Source: JBDROU01 sp043809745 [NCBI: bacterium] (GTDB taxonomy: Bacteria > Elusimicrobiota > JBDRMW01). From it: DNA of 12,122 bases. The translations under genes and the position numbers were made by a program. The notes beneath the pieces are model-generated. The model was not told the origin of the DNA and did not search any database. It saw nothing but the letters and a program-made list of their open reading frames with translations. Location of the stretch: the NCBI GenBank assembly GCA_043809745.1, contig JBDROU010000018.1, positions 1-12,122 on the forward strand, read 5' to 3'. Positions 8,801 through 12,122 of this stretch are shown in pieces (the first letter of the stretch is position 1; each line of letters begins with the position of its first letter).

Positions 8801-11102
8801 GAGTGTCAAGCTGGCTAAAAAGGATTTGGAATCCCGGTGGAAAACAAGAAAAACCGGGGTGGATGTTGATATGTTCATCGATATTGACAGCGAAGTGTTA
8901 TTCAAGCTGGCTGAAGAAAAATTTAAAAACGGCGAGTATGATTTTTGGATAATGTTGACGAGAGAACTTATAACCAGAAAATTCGCCCCTATATTTCCTT
9001 ACTTTAGTGACAAATTTAAGCTAATAATAAATTTAAAAAAATTAAGTAATCCCTTACGGACTGAAATAAAAGAACTGAGTAAAGAAAGCGTTAAAGCCTT
9101 GCAGTGGCAGCAGCAAAAAGCAAGAGAGTCAGTTATGACTCCAGAGGTAAAAAAAATAGTGGGGGATGTGCTCGGCAAGGATAATCAAACATACGTGGAT
9201 GCAGCATTTAAGCTGCTGGCAAAGAAAAATTTGCCTTCAGATGATGTTGTTGAGTTCTTCCGTGTCCTTTTGCTTACTTATTTTGTACAAACTAGACCCG
9301 GAATTATGAATACTTTAAGCCGTAAAGAAGTGAACTCTATAATACGGGATGGTGTAAAGGATTTGGATATTAAGGAGATGCGAAATATAGAGTTTAATCT
9401 TACGAAAAGGGAGATCGAAATAACTCTGAATGAAAAAATATTTGATAATAAGCTTAAAAGGCAGTTATCATCAGTTTTTGGCAATGAGATAAAAGGCATT
9501 ATTTCTCTTGTGATCCGCAGGGAAGGGCTTGAACAGAAAATTGATACCAGGAAAAAGGAGTGGTGGAGGGAAGAGGTTTTACTGGTGAGGCTTTTTTCTT
9601 CAATATGTATAGAGTACATATATTGCTATAAACCAATCATTATTGAACTGCTGGGTGATGAATTTGTGGAATATAAAATTAATGAGCTTACAGCCAGAAG
9701 GTTATGGAACGAAGTTATGCCGGCGCTGCTTCTTTCAGTTAGCAAAATAATTGGAGCGTTTTATCCAAAGTATTACCGTTTGGAAAGAGTTGACAGGATG
9801 ATTATTGCCAAAACACTTAAAGAGGCACGTTCATGCAGCGATTTTCAAAAACTTCTGGATGAGGAAGCCGAAAAAATAGGCTGGCAAAAACCTTTGGTTG
9901 AAATAGCAATTGGTGATAAAAAAATCTGTTTTGCGGTATTTGACTCAAAATCGAATGAAACAAAAGAAGGTCAGCTTGAATACGATAACGAAATAGTCAT
10001 CAGTATGCCAGATTATACAATGGACGGTGCTTTTTTGGATACTTACAGTGAATCCCTAAAACAAGCTTTTGCCGGAAGCGGGTTAAGCGAAGTTTGGGAA
10101 AAACAGAGACCCAAAGTGAAACTTTACAGCGATATTGAGTCGAAGCCGGCGAAAAAGTCAAAAGCAGGGGTGTCTTATGAATTGGAAAATAAATTTGCTA
10201 AAATGTTTGAGGAGAGCTGGCATAACGTTGTTGAAAGCAATAACAGCAAGGCTGAAAAAGTGCTGACAGAAGCTGCCAATTCAGGTAAACTCGACAAGAG
10301 TTTTGTTGTAGGTAAATTAGTTTATAAAGCATTTTTTACAGATCAGGAAGATATATCTCTTAAAACCAGAACGGGGAAAATTCCTAATATTGTTGTGCTT
10401 GATTTGTCAACCTGGCAGGCCATAAAAAAATACAGTTTACAAAGACCTGACCTTATGATGTTCGGTACAGGCCCGAAGAAAACAGCTGAATCTAACGAAA
10501 CTGCACTGATTGAGAATATTGTCCGGACATTAATTTGCGGACAAACGTATTCATTTGAAAACAGTAGAAACTATTTTGTTTATAATGATAAAAGGCGGAA
10601 TAAAATTATGATTGCAGTGATTAATCTTAACGGACGTATATGCAAGATCGCTGAATTTGAAGGTTATGAAGAAAGCGCAGCCGAAATATATATTCAAACT
10701 GAAATTGCGCCGAGATATATAAGAAGTTTTGTAAATATACTACAGGGGGGCAAAAAAATCGGATTTGACAGACGCAGTGAAGGGATTCTAGATTGCTCAA
10801 GCATAAAGGATCTGGTGAGCGAAAAAGAGGTTAAAAGAAAAATATATTGGAACAAAAAAACAGGAAGTTTTATTTGTTCTGATGTGGATGAAGAATTTGC
10901 GGTTGCAATAGGGAAAAACGGCATTTCTTACTGGAACGGTTCAATGGATGAGATCTACAAAGAGTACGCAGAGTCTGATCTAGTTGAAATAACAACAATG
11001 TTTGAAAAGTTGGTTAATGTTGCAGTATATTCAAATATTAATAAAACAGAAAAAGCAGTTGTACAGCTTAAACTACTTGCGGATCCCGGAGATTCGAATT
11101 GA
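5781..11102 (+). CDS. Giant membrane-associated TPR-repeat protein (paralogue 2, 1773 aa)
   Basis: A collinear paralogue of the preceding gene. Residues 1-32 form a signal-type segment ending SYA, followed directly by LAPPC (33-37). A second membrane helix lies at about 115-136 after KRQSQR. TPR-like hairpins are visible at about 254-280, 393-428, 587-642, 881-910 and 915-945. One gap-free 40-residue stretch (753-792) matches residues 752-791 of paralogue 1 at 21 positions. The C-terminal region (from about 1119) repeats the same blocks: ICFAVFD (1382-1388), NIVRTLICGQ (1579-1588), KIMIAV (from 1608) and IAEFEG (1623-1628). It lacks paralogue 1's C-terminal hydrophobic tail. The ATG lies 6 nt after the upstream stop with no Shine-Dalgarno, so translation is probably coupled to gene 1. 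Function is unknown; it may act with, or as an alternative to, paralogue 1 as a scaffold. Confidence 0.9.
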   Translation: MYINKLKKSFASLISLCLCVTGFPCLAPNSYALAPPCLTDTADTFNLIKTSNPSPIKIKPGETQKRKGARKTVQSVKKISIPQLIGPLVTSDTITENIESLLESGYPVKRQSQRFFILASIVIALPFIAMLALGILVGDISNLFSGSQSFVDLIVFRYDMIVEYALAAITQDAVSVSKYFTSQLINNNLLTAVGIAANISKSNNTLEQKQSQIESLFNKAIHDKKIFGEIIQWCDQELKTLSKEDPICLLMLMYKGNVLFFKEQYSEASEVYYELIKRAKEPIPLEDSIWSAYRISKAMEVYQTKGDVAATLKIFSEETQRCGDNYLPFWHIARINIMQNDLDNAEKDYLILLSLLKDSYGVQPIFKQSEYMLNLFEPGLSSQVLITVDACYFKSTALVKLGAISEKSNKLEEAERHYYEAIAVDPKCIDAYYKLLSMKLKQGLRNEAERIINELDYPEELKGTIEFIFALNQGDYGKARRMLADILKSDDHIWHVYEALLEHLTVQIKRNEFFEYIFSFEEEETLQQIHKGLREYIRGEILDDKDIEILVDTLETAGSSSNPIARKNARFNLEEIQELFCSRKSKKAYNLILKGEFEAAVNIYRELEKIQPLSVDVNLHYGLVLLERRECAKGIVRLQRALRHCENKEVALIIKLKLAIAYLISAGNLVEKGNIKSGYKYLEKAFEIETETSLEHEYDQNKVVKASRHNIVFFFNEFIDVLPTHSDLCEQHIDNFNNLLTQFKEQKPLKSTTPALIHYALAELYLAKSRNENVFGYIETFKYFETALKLTPKDPEIRRTLQFFIYQARAEAFSECYAVRMAKKDIEECLKIGLSEYDPSVISTVLGFFQAQVNEYSDAIKTLNAVDAAVLKGDLLITHTAALAISYFELGDFESSERLFEEVKTILEENQEIEAPTRFRLDLSRFLLHQGRLDEAEREVERASRELLENINKASFSEFTFNMNNLEEHIDEIAVKQLLRLSELLSIMSRLHHSRDREELALSARNLSVKLAKKDLESRWKTRKTGVDVDMFIDIDSEVLFKLAEEKFKNGEYDFWIMLTRELITRKFAPIFPYFSDKFKLIINLKKLSNPLRTEIKELSKESVKALQWQQQKARESVMTPEVKKIVGDVLGKDNQTYVDAAFKLLAKKNLPSDDVVEFFRVLLLTYFVQTRPGIMNTLSRKEVNSIIRDGVKDLDIKEMRNIEFNLTKREIEITLNEKIFDNKLKRQLSSVFGNEIKGIISLVIRREGLEQKIDTRKKEWWREEVLLVRLFSSICIEYIYCYKPIIIELLGDEFVEYKINELTARRLWNEVMPALLLSVSKIIGAFYPKYYRLERVDRMIIAKTLKEARSCSDFQKLLDEEAEKIGWQKPLVEIAIGDKKICFAVFDSKSNETKEGQLEYDNEIVISMPDYTMDGAFLDTYSESLKQAFAGSGLSEVWEKQRPKVKLYSDIESKPAKKSKAGVSYELENKFAKMFEESWHNVVESNNSKAEKVLTEAANSGKLDKSFVVGKLVYKAFFTDQEDISLKTRTGKIPNIVVLDLSTWQAIKKYSLQRPDLMMFGTGPKKTAESNETALIENIVRTLICGQTYSFENSRNYFVYNDKRRNKIMIAVINLNGRICKIAEFEGYEESAAEIYIQTEIAPRYIRSFVNILQGGKKIGFDRRSEGILDCSSIKDLVSEKEVKRKIYWNKKTGSFICSDVDEEFAVAIGKNGISYWNGSMDEIYKEYAESDLVEITTMFEKLVNVAVYSNINKTEKAVVQLKLLADPGDSN
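6123..6188 (+). other. Second transmembrane helix of paralogue 2
   Basis: Residues about 115-136 are strongly hydrophobic, run from FFILASIVIAL to ALGILVG, and follow KRQSQR. The position matches the second helix of paralogue 1, although the sequences have diverged. Confidence 0.75.
11088..11101 (+). promoter_or_regulatory. Ribosome binding site that fixes a TTG start for gene 3
   Basis: GGAG at 11088-11091 lies 7 nt before TTG at 11099-11101, inside the end of paralogue 2. The TTG overlaps the TGA stop (11100-11102) as TTGA. Good spacing plus the stop-start overlap favours this rare start over the in-frame ATG at 11312, which has no Shine-Dalgarno and would discard the hydrophobic N-terminus. 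Confidence 0.65.
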
Positions 11103-11203
11103 AAAACAGCGGGCAATTTACATTCCAATTTATTAAAATCAGGAAGCAAAAACCGGTTATTATTATCGTGATCTGTGTTTTATTCTTTTCTTCTGCTCAT
11201 AGC
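11099..11203 (+). other. Signal peptide or anchor of the methyltransferase-like protein
   Basis: Residues 1-35 comprise a basic stretch, the hydrophobic core PVIIIVICVLFF and a short c-region Ser-Ser-Ala-His-Ser. A cut after A-H-S would make LSPPS (encoded at 11204-11218) the mature N-terminus, as predicted for paralogue 2. Confidence 0.6.
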
Positions 11204-12122
11204 CTTTCGCCGCCAAGTATAGAAGAATTGAAAACCGGCCAGGGACAGGAAGAACAATTGCCGTGGTTAAGAGATCCGGTTTACTTGCAGCAGAAATACA
11301 TAGATCACAAAATGTTTGCTGTATTTCCTGCAGAGGACTTAAAAGAACTTCTTGCAAAGGCAGAGGATATAACAGGAATTTCTCTGGCTAATGCCTCAGG
11401 GAAAATAGTAGTCGGCGGATTTTCCAACACTGAAGAGCACCTGGTTGAAACTGCTCGTTTTATGAAATCAGCTGAAATTATCGGGATAGAATGGGATCCA
11501 CATTCTTGCAATGAAGCAAGAAAGAAAATTGATGATTATGATCCTGAGATTGTCTCCCGAATAAAGATCGAATGCGCTGACCTCAGGAATCTGAGGGGCT
11601 GTATAAAGGATAATTCCGTAACGGTATTCTTGCTCCATATGGTACTTGATCTCTGGAAAGAGGATGAGGGTTCTCTGAAGCGAATACTTTCCGAGGTTTC
11701 GCGGGTTTTGGCTCCCAATGGTTTGCTGATAGCCGGCAGTGAAGGTCTGGCTTTTTCAAAAGTGATTCTGGAAACACAGCATAATATGATTGATATTGCG
11801 CCCGATAAAAATGATATTTTGATTTATTTCAATAACCGAAAAGGCAACGGGGCAGTAAATTGGGAACAAATGAGAGTAAAAAAAGATAATGAAAAACAAT
11901 CAGCTTCAGAATCAAAGGGTCCGGATAATTCTTTCTTGCCGGTAAATCAAATTGATCCCGAGATGGCAGAAAAAATTATTACCAGCGCCCTTAATTTTAA
12001 GGCGGGTAATCCTTTCCATATTAAAAGTATAACTGACGAGTTAAATCTAAAGCCGGAGATAGTTAGAGGGGTTTTACTTGGCAATGGCTTTGCTGATATA
12101 GCTGGAAAAACCGGGTATATGG
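11099..12122 (+). CDS. Membrane-targeted SAM methyltransferase-like protein, 3' end outside window
   Basis: An open frame of 341 codons reaches the right edge with no stop. Residues 13-18 are basic (KIRKQK), about 19-32 are hydrophobic, and AHS precedes LSPPS at 36-40, echoing LAPPC of the two TPR proteins. Residues about 100-245 have the order of a class I SAM-dependent methyltransferase: a beta strand and loop KIVVGGFSN (102-110), an acidic end to the second strand in IIGIEW (E131), an Asp after the third strand (CADL, D161), strand VTVFLLH, and the typical EVSRVLAPNGLLIAG (199-213). The first loop departs from the usual GxGxG, so SAM binding is uncertain. Residues about 288-341 look helical with a possible helix-turn-helix (SITDELNLKPEIVRGVLL), but this is weak. 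The substrate is unknown. It is probably translationally coupled to paralogue 2. Confidence refers to the gene being real; the fold assignment is about 0.65. Confidence 0.85.
   Translation, partial: MKNSGQFTFQFIKIRKQKPVIIIVICVLFFSSAHSLSPPSIEELKTGQGQEEQLPWLRDPVYLQQKYIDHKMFAVFPAEDLKELLAKAEDITGISLANASGKIVVGGFSNTEEHLVETARFMKSAEIIGIEWDPHSCNEARKKIDDYDPEIVSRIKIECADLRNLRGCIKDNSVTVFLLHMVLDLWKEDEGSLKRILSEVSRVLAPNGLLIAGSEGLAFSKVILETQHNMIDIAPDKNDILIYFNNRKGNGAVNWEQMRVKKDNEKQSASESKGPDNSFLPVNQIDPEMAEKIITSALNFKAGNPFHIKSITDELNLKPEIVRGVLLGNGFADIAGKTGYM

Noticed and set aside
8567-8905. Reverse-strand open frame of 112 codons within paralogue 2
   Set aside because: Very Ser/Leu-rich translation, typical of an antisense shadow of a helical Glu/Lys-rich gene; the + strand frame is conserved with paralogue 1.
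9278-9619. Reverse-strand open frame of 113 codons within paralogue 2
   Set aside because: It lies wholly antisense to a well-supported conserved region, is Ser/Ile/Leu-rich as expected for the complement of Lys/Glu-rich coding DNA, and shows no recognisable domain.
11312-12122. ATG at 11312 as the start of the third gene
   Set aside because: There is no Shine-Dalgarno before it, and it would exclude an in-frame hydrophobic segment and LSPPS motif matching the neighbouring genes; TTG 11099 has GGAG at good spacing.

Overview
The window is AT-rich bacterial DNA, packed with coding sequence on the + strand. It holds two complete, very large genes and the start of a third, with almost no space between them: a 6-nt gap between genes 1 and 2 and a 4-nt overlap between genes 2 and 3. 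No terminator is visible between them, so they read as one transcription unit. A TATAAT box lies just upstream of gene 1. There are no tRNA, rRNA, CRISPR or insertion-sequence signals, and no gene-free stretch longer than 56 nt.

Genes 1 (1905 aa) and 2 (1773 aa) are diverged, collinear paralogues. Each has an N-terminal signal-type hydrophobic segment, a short Leu-Ala-Pro-Pro-Cys motif, a second membrane helix near residue 120-135, a long tetratricopeptide (TPR) solenoid, and a long C-terminal region of conserved blocks that I cannot assign to a known family. Gene 1 also carries a 48-bp internal tandem duplication and an 85-residue C-terminal tail, containing a hydrophobic helix, that gene 2 lacks. 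Gene 3 runs off the right edge (341 codons visible). It joins a membrane or signal segment and a Leu-Ser-Pro-Pro-Ser motif to a Rossmann-type fold resembling class I SAM-dependent methyltransferases, possibly followed by a winged-helix segment.

The organism is not identifiable with certainty. Giant TPR proteins, tightly packed genes and a Leu-Ala-Pro-Pro-like motif after the signal segment remind me of uncultivated Omnitrophota (former OP3, PVC-related). This is a low-confidence recollection, not a result.

The simplest working picture is a three-protein, membrane-associated system. Two related TPR scaffolds probably partner each other or common clients, and a methyltransferase-like protein shares their N-terminal targeting motif. 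No biochemical function can be stated from the sequence alone.
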